From a virus: a stretch of DNA of 48,634 nucleotides. Position 1 is the first letter of the stretch; each line of letters starts with the position of its first letter. The notes below the pieces were generated by a model. The model saw nothing but the letters and a program-made list of their open reading frames with translations, did not search any database and was not told the origin of the DNA. Position numbers and translations under genes: made by a program. The DNA is taken from IMG/VR virus record IMGVR_UViG_3300037193_000509, positions 1 through 48,634 of that record. The stretch is one strand, 5' to 3'. Shown one piece after another: positions 8,160 through 15,755 of this stretch.

Positions 8160-8839
8160 TTAACCTTTATTTTTGTATTTTGTTTTGTTTGAGGCTGTGT
8201 ATCGCCTTTGAAGTTATCATCTCTTTTTGCCCAGGTTGCGAGCCGTTTAGACACCTCCCACGTTTCTTTAAGCTCCCATTTCATTTTTGTTTGTGATCGG
8301 TTCCATTCTGACCAGTAATTGTAAAACTCTCTTAGCATTTCCTTCCCGTACTTCTCCAAGTGAGGGACTAATGAATCATAGAAACTTTTAGCGCGGGCCT
8401 CTCTTTCTTTATCTTTATTATCTTTATTTAATTCTTTTATTTTGTTCGGTCGCTGTCTGGTGTCTGTACGGTCGCTGTCTGGTTTACTGTATGCTTTTGG
8501 GTTGTAATCATCATATTTACAGAGTGTTATGCGTCCGATCCCCTGTTCGGTATCTATTATAATCATCTTTTGGCTACGCAATAATTTCAAGTAACAGGTT
8601 ACCTTGTCAAGGCTCTTCCAATACCAGCGCTCTTGGAGGTAACGGACGCTTGCAATTGTCTGACCGCGTCCCCATCTGACTATCTTTCCTTTGACCATCA
8701 TGCTTTGATTGTCCTCAAATGCGCATACTTGAATTAAGTCCAGCCACGCTTCGAATTTGCTATACTCCCTTTTCTCTGTAAAAAATTCGTGTTCGAATAA
8801 CTTACGGCTGATTGTTATATATCCCTTCCTTTCCTGCAT
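8156..8839 (-). CDS. DnaD-like replication initiator / helicase loader
   Basis: The N-terminal third (GYITISRKLFEHEFFTEKRE, then FEAWLDLIQVCAF) is the winged-helix start typical of phage replisome organiser proteins. A lysine-rich linker of repeated KDNKDKE type follows, and then a helical C-terminal part with HLEKYGKEMLREFYNYWSEW, as in the DnaD/DnaB2-like domain. It would bind the phage origin and recruit the DnaB helicase encoded immediately downstream. No origin repeats were recognised inside the gene by eye. The start overlaps the end of the HNH gene by 38 bases. Confidence 0.75.
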   Translation of the reverse strand: MQERKGYITISRKLFEHEFFTEKREYSKFEAWLDLIQVCAFEDNQSMMVKGKIVRWGRGQTIASVRYLQERWYWKSLDKVTCYLKLLRSQKMIIIDTEQGIGRITLCKYDDYNPKAYSKPDSDRTDTRQRPNKIKELNKDNKDKEREARAKSFYDSLVPHLEKYGKEMLREFYNYWSEWNRSQTKMKWELKETWEVSKRLATWAKRDDNFKGDTQPQTKQNTKIKVK

Positions 8840-9266
8840 TCTTACAAAGTTTTCTGAACAGGTCGCTTAACGCTTCGGCCACATCTTCTTGGCGGTTTTT
8901 AAGCTCCCAGAGGGTATATACTAAACCATGTAAATCATCCCATTGGCTAAAAGTCTCTATTGCACAATTCCAAATAAAAGAATCATGTAGGGATAGCTTA
9001 AAAGGCAACAGAAGTGATTTTGTAACCTCTGGAAGAAAATTAGTTATTTCTGCATGGCAGTCTTCACATAGGACAATAAGGTACTTATCCTCATATTCCC
9101 AGGGATCTCTGCCAGAAATATATTCGCTATGGTGGACGTGCAATGTTTTATCACCTCTTCCGCATGTTCTGCATAACCACTCATCCCGTTCTAGAATTTG
9201 CAGGCGCTTTTTCTGCCACCGCGGGTCTTTTAATTTTTCCGAGTATGTTTTGTTCTCCCTTCCCAT
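8802..9266 (-). CDS. HNH endonuclease-like protein
   Basis: Residues 7-75 carry a clear HNH/treble-clef pattern: DPRWQKKRLQILERDEWLC (C32, C35), LHVHHSEYISGRDPWEYED (HH 45-46) and LIVLCEDCHAEI (C67, C70, H71). The C-terminal 80 residues are helical and unlike known nucleases. It is not next to the terminase, so a packaging role like that of the HK97 gp74-type HNH proteins is less likely; a homing or recombination nuclease fits better. Confidence 0.75.
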   Translation of the reverse strand: MGRENKTYSEKLKDPRWQKKRLQILERDEWLCRTCGRGDKTLHVHHSEYISGRDPWEYEDKYLIVLCEDCHAEITNFLPEVTKSLLLPFKLSLHDSFIWNCAIETFSQWDDLHGLVYTLWELKNRQEDVAEALSDLFRKLCKNAGKEGIYNNQP

Positions 9267-9269
9267 AGG

Positions 9270-9671
9270 TTATTCCTCCCATTCAATTTTAATCGCTTTT
9301 ACGAATCCTGGGAATGACTTGTTAATAGCATCATTCGCCGCCTGCTCACTCAGGTAAACATCTTGACCTAATTCATATTCTTTATTAACCCCTGTACCCG
9401 GTTTCCCACCTGGTTTGGCAATTAGCACCCACTCCTGGCGTTTAACCGGTGCCATGAAAAGGTCTTGTTTATAAAGGCCTTTCCCGTTCTCGTTGAAAGC
9501 GTATACTTGTTCCTGCTCAGCCTCATCATCAATTACAAGAACAATTAAATTGTAGCCATCTGCCTGTATCCTGTCTGTACATATAATCCTGGCTGGAAAT
9601 ACCTTTTCTTCTTCTACGCAAATTATTGGCTCCCCCTTCTTAGCTCTTTCTAAATCAAATTCTTTATACAT
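9270..9671 (-). CDS. Hypothetical protein (133 aa)
   Basis: Soluble protein starting MYKEFDLERAKKGEPIICVE, with VFPARIICTDRIQADGYNL and a C-terminal helix (SEQAANDAINKSFPGFV). The opening resembles small Bacteroidota phage proteins that begin with FDLE.A..G.P. No catalytic motif is visible. It lies tightly between two other early genes. Confidence 0.65.
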   Translation of the reverse strand: MYKEFDLERAKKGEPIICVEEEKVFPARIICTDRIQADGYNLIVLVIDDEAEQEQVYAFNENGKGLYKQDLFMAPVKRQEWVLIAKPGGKPGTGVNKEYELGQDVYLSEQAANDAINKSFPGFVKAIKIEWEE

Positions 9672-9682
9672 TATTATTTATT

Positions 9683-9973
9683 TTAGTGTTGAAATGGTTG
9701 TAAACTGTATTCCCTTACCGTTACTTCGTTGCCGTCCGTGTCCTTTACTTTCTTCCAGCGCTTAAATAAATCCGATCCTTGTTCCCGGAGCTCCCGGCAG
9801 ATGTCCGCACAACGGCTGTTGAGATACCCTATCCGTAATTCTTTCATTGCTGGGTGGAAACAATGGATGGTGTTCCCTGCAGCTAAGTAGTCAAATAACC
9901 GTTTGTTCTGCCCCTTCAGGCGGTCGGCATTTATCGGGCTTTTGCTCTCAAAATCAAGTGACATCTGCTGCAT
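9683..9973 (-). CDS. Winged-helix-like small protein (96 aa)
   Basis: The frame reaches a TTG at 10000, but the first ATG at 9973 (MQQMSLDFES) avoids overlap with the upstream gene and is preferred. The core GQNKRLFDYLAAGNTIHCFHPA followed by LNSRCADICRELREQG looks like the small winged-helix proteins of Bacteroidota phages and mobile elements that start GQ.KR.YDYL. A DNA-binding role is likely but not proven. Confidence 0.65.
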   Translation of the reverse strand: MQQMSLDFESKSPINADRLKGQNKRLFDYLAAGNTIHCFHPAMKELRIGYLNSRCADICRELREQGSDLFKRWKKVKDTDGNEVTVREYSLQPFQH

Positions 9974-9983
9974 GGGGAATGGT

Positions 9984-10919
9984 TTAAATATGACAATCAA
10001 CTACAGTAAGCAGGGTATCATCTGGAACGGAGTCGATGAGCGCTTGAAATTTCCGGTTCCATTCGTCCTGCCCTTTGTCATCTGATACCAGTCCCCACCA
10101 TCCCATTTTGCCTTTTTCATACCATTGGCCGTCTTTTACAACAGCGAATGTCACACCAGCGCTATTTACTGCCTTAGTCACATAATCTTCTTTTGGAATG
10201 AAGTAGTCTTCAACTTTGTCCCAAACACCCCGCTTAATGTTATTAAAATGCTGTACTTCCGGCTGGGACCTATAGGCAGCTCTCTGTTCGTCGCCGTAAT
10301 TCTTGCCTTCCGTTATCTCCTCCCAGGTTCTAAAGCCCTCTGATTTAGCGATTACATCGTTGACAGAATGCCATTCTTTCTCTGCCTCCAATCGCTTTGT
10401 CATCCGCATGCTGTCAAAGTCAATATCCCTTTTCAAGGCGCTGTCACAGTATCCCGGCATGGCTATCGGCGTCATTAGTCCCGGCTTTCCTGTTTCTCCT
10501 ACGGCGCCTTGTTTTAGTTTGAAGAATCCTGTCCATCGTCCTCCTACCACCCACCAGTCCCATTTATCATTTGGGTTGGTGTGTCTTATCCATTGATTGC
10601 CACGTTTCGTATAACCATGCCATTCCTCAATTTCTTTATCAATATCTAATCCTGAGTTATTGAAATATGACCTGCGGGTATCGAGCTTTATGTCAACTAG
10701 ATTTTCAATTGCGCCTTCCTCTTTATACTCGTAATCCCATACGCCTCCATTTTTCGTTTTACCAAACCATATAAATTCCTTAAGCCAGCTTTCTACTTCT
10801 TCTGTTTTGTCTACATCGATGACGTATTCATCGTCTATTCCCGTGCATTCGTATTCATGGTATGGCTGCAGCTGCTTTTCAATGTTGTCTCCTATTACTA
10901 ATACTGTGAAATGCGACAT
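9984..10919 (-). CDS. Conserved phage protein, MSHFTVLVIGDN type
   Basis: The 311-aa protein begins MSHFTVLVIGDNIEKQLQPY with HEYECTG soon after, the hallmark of a widespread but uncharacterised phage/prophage family. It also carries WDWWVVGGRWTGFF (about 121-134) and a C-terminal WWGLVSDDKG motif, both typical of that family. No known enzyme motif is seen. The W-rich, acidic composition suggests a soluble globular protein. The function is unknown in all members I know of. Confidence 0.7.
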   Translation of the reverse strand: MSHFTVLVIGDNIEKQLQPYHEYECTGIDDEYVIDVDKTEEVESWLKEFIWFGKTKNGGVWDYEYKEEGAIENLVDIKLDTRRSYFNNSGLDIDKEIEEWHGYTKRGNQWIRHTNPNDKWDWWVVGGRWTGFFKLKQGAVGETGKPGLMTPIAMPGYCDSALKRDIDFDSMRMTKRLEAEKEWHSVNDVIAKSEGFRTWEEITEGKNYGDEQRAAYRSQPEVQHFNNIKRGVWDKVEDYFIPKEDYVTKAVNSAGVTFAVVKDGQWYEKGKMGWWGLVSDDKGQDEWNRKFQALIDSVPDDTLLTVVDCHI

Positions 10920-10936
10920 TGTTATGCGTTATGAGG

Positions 10937-11194
10937 TTATTCGAAAATGTTTTGAAGTTGTTTACTCCTTATTGTCTTTCCTTTGTTCTTCTTGTCACGG
11001 ACGACCGGCATGCTCGATCTGTGTTTAAATATCCGGTCGAAGATGTCGGCAATAGCCGTAGTGCGTTCCTTTGTGACCAGGTTGAGGAGCCGGTACAACC
11101 GTTTACTGCCCTCGTAGAGCTCCTGTATTACCTTTCTGTCTGCCGTAACCCCGTGATGGGTGTAGGAGAATGTGCGGCCTATTAGTGTGCTCAT
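10937..11194 (-). CDS. Hypothetical protein (85 aa)
   Basis: Basic small protein starting MSTLIGRTFSYTHHGVTADR. The C-terminus is rich in Lys/Arg (RDKKNKGKTIRSKQ), which suits nucleic-acid binding. The ATG overlaps the upstream stop by 4 bases. No family recognised. Confidence 0.6.
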   Translation of the reverse strand: MSTLIGRTFSYTHHGVTADRKVIQELYEGSKRLYRLLNLVTKERTTAIADIFDRIFKHRSSMPVVRDKKNKGKTIRSKQLQNIFE

Positions 11195-11598
11195 GGGTTA
11201 AAGTTTTGGTATTGTGAAATCTTCATTTCTTCTTTCAGGGTCGACAGAACGGAACGGAGAAAGTCAAGGGCGTGAACTATTGAACGGTTAGCGCGTTCGC
11301 AGAGATCATAATTGTACATTTCCTCACAGCACTGGGCGTTTACGTAATCCTTCATTGTGGAAGGGTAAACAGGTTGATTCAGCGATCGCTGAGTAAATAC
11401 GAGCTGATCGTATGCCTCTTTCCGCTTCTGATTCATAATCTTCTTTGCCAGTGCCATCTGCTGACCGGTGTAAGGAAGGTATGCGGCAAGCCGTAGGCCG
11501 ATTTCGATAACTACTTCGGAACTTTGTATCCGATCCGCGTTCAAGCCTTCCACTTCGGTGTGAATAGCCATCACCCTTGACATTTCTAACTGTTCCAT
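11191..11598 (-). CDS. Hypothetical helical protein (135 aa)
   Basis: Mostly helical, with a cluster of acidic and hydrophobic residues (LNADRIQSSEVVIEIGLRLA) and a C-terminal helix (RSIVHALDFLRSVLSTLKEEM). It is coupled on both sides: TAATG with the nuclease-like gene upstream and ATGA with the 85-aa gene downstream. Its place directly after the nuclease and ATPase suggests involvement in recombination or replication, but there is no motif to prove it. Confidence 0.6.
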   Translation of the reverse strand: MEQLEMSRVMAIHTEVEGLNADRIQSSEVVIEIGLRLAAYLPYTGQQMALAKKIMNQKRKEAYDQLVFTQRSLNQPVYPSTMKDYVNAQCCEEMYNYDLCERANRSIVHALDFLRSVLSTLKEEMKISQYQNFNP

Positions 11599-12260
11599 TA
11601 TGCCTCAATTTCTTCGTTAGCAAATAGCTTCTTATCCGTAATATGGTGCTGGTGATCTGTAATAAACCTAATCAGATGTTCGCATATCAACCGCAAATCC
11701 AGCTCGTATTCGTCGCGCCAAACGTATTCTTCCTTATACACTTCCTCAAAGTCAGTTACCGTGTACTGAAAAGTATCGATTCCGGACTCCTTCAGGCAAT
11801 ACAGATAAACACGATGTTGCCAGTTATTGATATACTTCCCGAACTCATAATTTTTGGTTGTCTTAATGTCGCTGATCAGATAGGCCATAAGTTCATCTAT
11901 GTAGCCATAAAGCAGCACAGGTCCATATTGGGTCTCAATAATCTTTTCTACGTAGACCTGGGGCACAGCAGACGAGAATATTTCTACGTATTCACTTACG
12001 ATTTTACCGGGAAACTCGAATCCATTGTGATGGTAGACTTCCGATCCAGCCTGTAAATCATCTGGGGTTAAAATCATTTCATCTACCAGCTCATTGAACG
12101 CCGTGCCCTTGTCAGCCGCCTCGCTACTGAACGGCACCCGGTTAAGTTTATCCAGGAACCCCTGGAACGCCTCGTCGGCTTCACTTTTCAAATACCAAGT
12201 AAAGGCGTCCAGGAGTGTGGCGTAGAACTTATACTTAGGCTGCTTTGTCAGCTGGTTCAT
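11598..12260 (-). CDS. PD-(D/E)XK nuclease-like protein (RecB/Cas4 type)
   Basis: The 220-aa protein has the RecB-type nuclease motifs in order: KGTAFNELVDE at 51-61 (motif I), YGYIDEL at 118-124, ISDIKTTK at 129-136 (the D...ExK-like core, here DIKTTK) and QHRVYLYCL at 148-156 (the QxxxY motif). This is the exonuclease fold used by phages to resect DNA ends before annealing. It overlaps the Sak4-like ATPase gene by 26 bases, so the two are probably co-translated as an end-processing and strand-annealing pair. Confidence 0.75.
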   Translation of the reverse strand: MNQLTKQPKYKFYATLLDAFTWYLKSEADEAFQGFLDKLNRVPFSSEAADKGTAFNELVDEMILTPDDLQAGSEVYHHNGFEFPGKIVSEYVEIFSSAVPQVYVEKIIETQYGPVLLYGYIDELMAYLISDIKTTKNYEFGKYINNWQHRVYLYCLKESGIDTFQYTVTDFEEVYKEEYVWRDEYELDLRLICEHLIRFITDHQHHITDKKLFANEEIEA

Positions 12261-13164
12261 ATTTCTTTGATTTATTGAGCTTTAATCCCAATTCTTCAGC
12301 CTTGCTACGAAGCAGGTAACCCGCCTGTATTTTACTATCCCAAATATGCCCGGTGTAATTACCGGCCCATTCAGTTACTTCATTTGCCGTTTCCGCGTCG
12401 ACAATGGAATCTACCTTTTCACGGATGGTCTCCATAAGCTCGGTGTATTGTTCGGCCATAGCCCTACGCCCTTCCAGTCCTTTTTCGTACTGTACCAGAA
12501 CTTCAGTAAGAAAGATGTTTGGCGTTCCGGGCGTTAGTTCTTGAAGCTCTATAAGGCTCGGTAGCTGGCAGGTGTTCTTGCCGTAGTACTTTTCGCAAGG
12601 ATCAAAGCTGATTGTGCGCTTCTTGCCAATGGCTTCCATGTAACCTACCAGGTCGATTTCTTTTATCAGGTCGGCTCCGGAACTTCCTCCTACGTCTGGC
12701 CTGATGAACTTACTGTCTGAATCCTTTTCCTCTTTATCGTGCGCTACAAAGACCAAGTGTTTTTGCAGTTGACTAATCTTCAGGAAGAATGATTTAAAGG
12801 CAAGTTTCCTGGCTCCAAAACCCTGTTGCGTTAACTGACCGTCGCCACGTTTGTACTTTGGGTTTTGACGGATCATGTAGTCTGAAACATAGTCCAACAT
12901 TTTCCCAGCCGTGTCGATAATCAAGGTCTTGTAGGCTGTTAGATCTTCTTCTAGGACTTCCAGTACATCTTCCCATTTTTCAATGGGCACGGTATCTGTC
13001 TGATGCAACGTGTTTACGCGGTGAATGCCATTGTCGAAATCCAGGATAAGAGGGGAGGGGGCCGAAAGGGCGACCGTGGTCTTCCCGATACCCGGTTGGC
13101 CATAAATTAGCACCTTTACCAAAGGTTGCAGTTTCAATTCGAACGGTTTTTTAATTTTACTCAT
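12235..13164 (-). CDS. Sak4-like recombination ATPase (AAA_24, RecA fold)
   Basis: The 309-aa protein opens with KVLIYGQPGIGKTTVALSAP (Walker A about 22-30) and LILDFDNGIHRVN, the signature of phage nucleotide-binding proteins of the AAA_24/Sak4 group, single-domain RecA-like annealases. TLIIDTAGKMLDYV supplies Walker B. LVFVAHDKEEKD is the sensor region, and a basic C-terminal helix follows (KAEELGLKLNKSKKYEPADK). It would pair homologous strands during phage recombination with the nuclease encoded next. Confidence 0.8.
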   Translation of the reverse strand: MSKIKKPFELKLQPLVKVLIYGQPGIGKTTVALSAPSPLILDFDNGIHRVNTLHQTDTVPIEKWEDVLEVLEEDLTAYKTLIIDTAGKMLDYVSDYMIRQNPKYKRGDGQLTQQGFGARKLAFKSFFLKISQLQKHLVFVAHDKEEKDSDSKFIRPDVGGSSGADLIKEIDLVGYMEAIGKKRTISFDPCEKYYGKNTCQLPSLIELQELTPGTPNIFLTEVLVQYEKGLEGRRAMAEQYTELMETIREKVDSIVDAETANEVTEWAGNYTGHIWDSKIQAGYLLRSKAEELGLKLNKSKKYEPADKAA

Positions 13165-13270
13165 TGTTTTCGTTTTTAGTTTTCAATTTTTCTTTCTTAG
13201 AGGGGATGACCGGCAGCGATCCGGTTACGGCCTTATAGAAACAAACTGTATCATCCTCTGCACCCCCTTA

Positions 13271-13441
13271 TTATTTCCAGGAAACGTCAATAAAGTTGTT
13301 AGCCCACTCCATCGCCATTTCCTCTTTTTCTTTTTCAATTTCCTCTTCAGATGCGCCGTCTTCAACTTCTAATCCCAGCTCATCTTTACGTGTTGCACCT
13401 GGATATCCTATGCTTAGTGATACGGTGAATTTGATGGTCAT
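13271..13441 (-). CDS. Small acidic phage protein (56 aa)
   Basis: Starts MTIKFTVSLSIGYPGATRKD, continues with a Glu-rich middle and ends WANNFIDVSWK. The opening (a beta strand followed by SIGYP.A.R.DE) and the EW..N.I ending recur in small Bacteroidota phage proteins of unknown role. It ends with a tandem TAATAA. It lies just upstream of the Sak4-like gene in the operon. Confidence 0.7.
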   Translation of the reverse strand: MTIKFTVSLSIGYPGATRKDELGLEVEDGASEEEIEKEKEEMAMEWANNFIDVSWK

Positions 13442-13471
13442 ATATCGAGTTATTATTTGCTTTCAAAATAA

Positions 13472-13512
13472 CCAGGTCGGCCGTCCTTCGATCCCTGTCT
13501 TTGCCGACCTGG
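13472..13512. repeat. Perfect 10-bp inverted repeat, hairpin
   Basis: CCAGGTCGGC (13472-13481) and GCCGACCTGG (13503-13512) form a 10-bp stem with a 21-base loop, between the 39-aa and 56-aa genes. Read leftward it is followed by TTATTTTG, a weak U-tract, so it may attenuate transcription or process mRNA. Confidence 0.5.
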
Positions 13513-13534
13513 CTGCGTACTCTTTTGTTTTTCT

Positions 13535-13654
13535 TTAAGCTTCTGGCCCGTTTACCAGGGCGGCGCCTTCTTCTGCAGGTGTTTCCTGATTAACTGCTGA
13601 TTCTCCGTTTACCGGGTCATCGTACTGGTTGTGAAACTCTCTGTACTTTTTCAT
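13535..13654 (-). CDS. Candidate tiny protein (39 aa)
   Basis: Open frame from the ATG at 13654 beginning MKKYREFHNQYDDPVNGESA, acidic in the C-terminal half. It is framed by a terminator-like hairpin upstream and a 10-bp inverted repeat downstream, and continues the leftward gene order. Composition is protein-like, but no homology is recognised; it could be a chance frame. Confidence 0.45.
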   Translation of the reverse strand: MKKYREFHNQYDDPVNGESAVNQETPAEEGAALVNGPEA

Positions 13655-13669
13655 TGAGAAAATTGATGT

Positions 13670-13705
13670 TTAAAAATGATCACTTGTGCATCACGGGGAC
13701 AAGTG
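13670..13705 (-). terminator. Candidate rho-independent terminator (leftward)
   Basis: CACTTGT (13681-13687) and ACAAGTG (13699-13705) pair perfectly. Read leftward, the stem is followed within a few bases by ATTTTTAAA. It would end transcription coming from the tRNA-like locus at 13.9-14.3 kb. Confidence 0.5.
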
Positions 13706-13827
13706 TTACCCGCTAATTGTCAAATTCTACCTTTGCTGTTAAATCCGGTTGCTCTTCCCGGCAATATCCCCGCACGAAGCCCAGGGAGAAGCGGTTTTAA
13801 TACAACTGAGTTTAATACATCGGGGCC

Positions 13828-13867
13828 GTGCCGCGAATCAGCGATGCTTTCCATCGATTCTTGGCAC
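13828..13867 (-). other. Nested hairpin just 3' of the tRNA-like gene
   Basis: GTGCC/GGCAC encloses GAATC/GATTC, which encloses GATG/CATC with a GAAAG loop: three stacked stems separated by short bulges. It starts 5 bases beyond the encoded CCA of the tRNA-like sequence, so it could stabilise or process that transcript. Confidence 0.55.
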
Positions 13868-13871
13868 CCCC

Positions 13872-13968
13872 TGGTGAACAGGGCAGGAGTCGAACCTGCA
13901 ACCAATTTAAACCCGTAAGTATTGGTAATACTCTCTCGTATTAGCGTCTACCGTTTCGCCACCTGTTC
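13872..13968 (-). tRNA. tRNA-Leu-like with abnormal anticodon loop
   Basis: The acceptor GAACAGG/CCTGTTC pairs fully and is followed by A and an encoded CCA. The D-arm GCGAAACGGTAGACGC is Leu-like, the T-arm GCAGG-TTCGACT-CCTGC is perfect, and there is a long variable arm (CCAAT/ATTGG). The anticodon hairpin is TAATAC-GAGAGA-GTATTA, giving a 6- or 8-base loop without U33. GAG in the loop would be a Leu anticodon. The body is clearly tRNA, but the anticodon arm is not normal, so it may be non-decoding, mutated or repurposed. Confidence 0.6.
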
Positions 13969-14523
13969 ATTTGTCCCGGCCATGTAGAGACAAGACCGGT
14001 TCGAAAACTATCCCTATGAAATTGCTCCCGGCCGACCTTCGAGATCATAGCCCTTACACTGCCGGGAAACCACACCTAAACACTCACACGATATGGAAAG
14101 AAGTTGCGGGGGCTAGGTTGCTTACACCAGGTACATTTCAACTCATGCGTAACAGTATCTTTCGAGTTTCCCACCTTTCGGCGTGCCGTTTCAAAGACAA
14201 TCTTTCGATTCGCGGCTTACTGGCTGTCCTGTTTTCGTTAGTGTCAGACCACCCCGATATGTACATCGGCGTCAACTACCACCCAATGGGCCGTACAGCA
14301 TCTTTCGTTGTTGTGCCATAACCTTCCTCCCGCAATATTTTTAACCCGTATTTGAAAGAACTTTTTTCTGAAATGAACCCGCCAGACTAAACAGAACAGC
14401 GGTTATCCTAAATCCTATGAAAACCCCTATAACTCTACTGTGAAAAATCTATTTAAAAGTCCCCAGCGAGTCTATACAAGCCGGGTTTTTCTATCCACGT
14501 TATGAAAAACCAACTGTAGTTAC
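13969..14523 (-). other. 555-bp non-coding, hairpin-rich region
   Basis: No convincing gene is present. TCCCGGC-type segments at 13974-13980 and 14026-14032 can each pair with GCCGGGA at 14061-14067, so two stems exclude one another. Further hairpins include AACTC/GAGTT near 14140-14170, CCGC/GCGG near 14375-14405 and an imperfect GC-rich hairpin ending in TTTTT near 14460-14495. The stretch lies between the tRNA-like gene and the next early gene, and its base use differs from coding neighbours. A structured non-coding RNA is plausible, but no known family is recognised. Confidence 0.5.
14272..14319 (-). CDS. Candidate 15-codon leader peptide
   Basis: ATG at 14319, 15 codons (MAQQRKMLYGPLGGS), preceded by GGAGGAAGG at ideal spacing, one of the strongest Shine-Dalgarno sites in the window and unusual for a Bacteroidota element. 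It precedes the mutually exclusive stems and the tRNA-like gene, as a leader peptide in an attenuator would. It could be chance. Confidence 0.3.
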   Translation of the reverse strand: MAQQRKMLYGPLGGS

Positions 14524-14769
14524 TTATGCGCTTCTACGTACCCAGTCACTATCTTGATCAGGCCCAGGGTAAATAATATCGCTGACACCCCGCCGCTTAA
14601 TAGTAGTATCCCATCTGTTAATCGGCTGTTCATCGGCAGTGATCGTGATTTCCGGATTCTTGAATGACACTTGCGCATCGTTTATAATGTTTTTAAGGTA
14701 TTTAAGTGTAAACCAGGGACGCTCATCTACTACCACTCCGTCAACCTCTATCTTTATTCTTCCAGGCAT
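14524..14769 (-). CDS. Hypothetical protein (81 aa)
   Basis: Starts MPGRIKIEVDGVVVDERPWF, a beta-strand-rich N-terminus, then LKYLKNIINDAQVSFKNPEI and a polar tail. Its start overlaps the end of a 30-aa membrane peptide gene by 29 bases. No family recognised. Confidence 0.6.
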   Translation of the reverse strand: MPGRIKIEVDGVVVDERPWFTLKYLKNIINDAQVSFKNPEITITADEQPINRWDTTIKRRGVSDIIYPGPDQDSDWVRRSA

Positions 14770-14833
14770 AATATTGTCTTACTGTTTGAAAGGCAATTAC
14801 TGCCAGGATCATTGCGAGAAGATGCGGTATCAT
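14741..14833 (-). CDS. Tiny single-span membrane protein (30 aa)
   Basis: The ATG at 14833 overlaps the stop of the preceding gene in an ATGA tetramer, and 30 codons follow. MIPHLLAMILAVIAF is a hydrophobic membrane segment, followed by QTVRQYYAW and a basic tail KNKDRG, an N-out/C-in type layout. The length is below most gene-finder limits. Role unknown; small membrane peptides in phage early arms often act in superinfection exclusion or membrane modulation. Confidence 0.5.
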   Translation of the reverse strand: MIPHLLAMILAVIAFQTVRQYYAWKNKDRG

Positions 14834-15048
14834 CTATTCAGTTTTACTTCGTTTCTTCTGGTATGTCGTAAGTCCTCCCATTTTATATCCGTATTCCACT
14901 CTCTTCCTGTTCCTGGTGACTTCATTCGGCATGTTTTAGAATCATGATTAACAGAAATGCACCTACCTACTATTCCTCTCTTATTTGCCCAACTGACATG
15001 GTATAGTGTCCCAATTACCGGGACTATTACGTTCTTAAAGTTTTCCAT
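14830..15048 (-). CDS. Small beta-rich protein (72 aa)
   Basis: The preferred start is 15048 (MENFKNVIVPVIGTLYHVSW), because an upstream ATG at 15093 would overlap the next gene. The pattern LYHVSWANKRGIVGRCISV, then RMKSPGTGREWNTDIKWEDLR resembles SH3-like small phage proteins with V.W..GK.GR and KW.DLR motifs. The function is unknown. Confidence 0.6.
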   Translation of the reverse strand: MENFKNVIVPVIGTLYHVSWANKRGIVGRCISVNHDSKTCRMKSPGTGREWNTDIKWEDLRHTRRNEVKLNR

Positions 15049-15058
15049 CCCTATAGTT

Positions 15059-15247
15059 TTAAATCCCCATCCATTCATCCTCCATCCAATCATCGTCTAC
15101 GCCTTCTGGCCTGTAGATCACGCGGCTTATAAAGCGGATCATCACCTCCCGCGCCCTTGAACCAGCATATAGTAAGAGCTGCGGCAAGCAAAACAACCAG
15201 TAAGCCAAATAGTATAATAGTCCACATTTTGAGCGTTTTTGTTTCAT
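15059..15247 (-). CDS. Small membrane protein (62 aa)
   Basis: The ATG at 15247 (MKQKRSKCG) gives a basic N-terminus, then one hydrophobic span (LLYYLAYWLFCLPQLLLYAG) and an acidic C-terminus (DDDWMEDEWMGI). The start lies just before the stop of the upstream gene (15249). A longer frame to 15310 exists but intrudes into that gene. Role unknown; it is one of three tiny membrane proteins in this part of the early arm. Confidence 0.55.
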   Translation of the reverse strand: MKQKRSKCGLLYYLAYWLFCLPQLLLYAGSRAREVMIRFISRVIYRPEGVDDDWMEDEWMGI

Positions 15248-15248
15248 G

Positions 15249-15755
15249 TTAGGCAGGTTGAAGGGATTTGTGTTCACGGAACTTAGCTGCGTATTTTGGA
15301 TCAGGTTCAATGCTGTCGAGTTTAAGCATCACATTCACAACGGCGCTTAGTCCACGATATTGATCTTCCAGGATGTCTTGTTCGTCGCGCATATAGTAGT
15401 CATAGTGATGTATGCGCGTATTCGTTTCAAATGTGAATTCGATGTGAGCCATCTCGGCTTCAGAATATCCAGTAAGCTTCTTTAGACGGGTCGCCAATTT
15501 ATTATATTGGCTGTTAGACAACTTAGACCATCTCTTGTCTTGACTGCCCGCATCACTACAAAACAAATGGCGCCAGAAATCATTCTTTGTACTGCAGTGG
15601 GGATGTATAGGCTCTTTTATTTTACTTATGACACCTCCCTGAGCGTCCGCCACAATATTGCCCACCGCGCACGCTGCACAAGTGCCTTTTGCTAGTGTCC
15701 CTTCAAAGAAGCCCTTTACTAAGGCGTTATAAGCTTTTTCAAATCTTGGTGTCAT
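15249..15755 (-). CDS. Conserved Bacteroidota phage protein (168 aa)
   Basis: Starts MTPRFEKAYNALVKGFFEG with TLAKGTCAACAVGNIVA, a well-conserved opening in proteins of Bacteroidota phages and prophages that are sometimes mis-annotated as NADH-quinone reductase subunits. Cys residues C26, C29 and later HC/C pairs might bind a metal. GYSEAEMAHIEFTFE follows. The function is not established; I see no reductase motif. Confidence 0.7.
   Translation of the reverse strand: MTPRFEKAYNALVKGFFEGTLAKGTCAACAVGNIVADAQGGVISKIKEPIHPHCSTKNDFWRHLFCSDAGSQDKRWSKLSNSQYNKLATRLKKLTGYSEAEMAHIEFTFETNTRIHHYDYYMRDEQDILEDQYRGLSAVVNVMLKLDSIEPDPKYAAKFREHKSLQPA

Noticed and set aside
13971-14321. 116-codon rightward open frame opposite the tRNA-like locus
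   Set aside because: It runs against all genes of this arm, has no family features and lies in hairpin-rich sequence; the RNA structures explain the region better.
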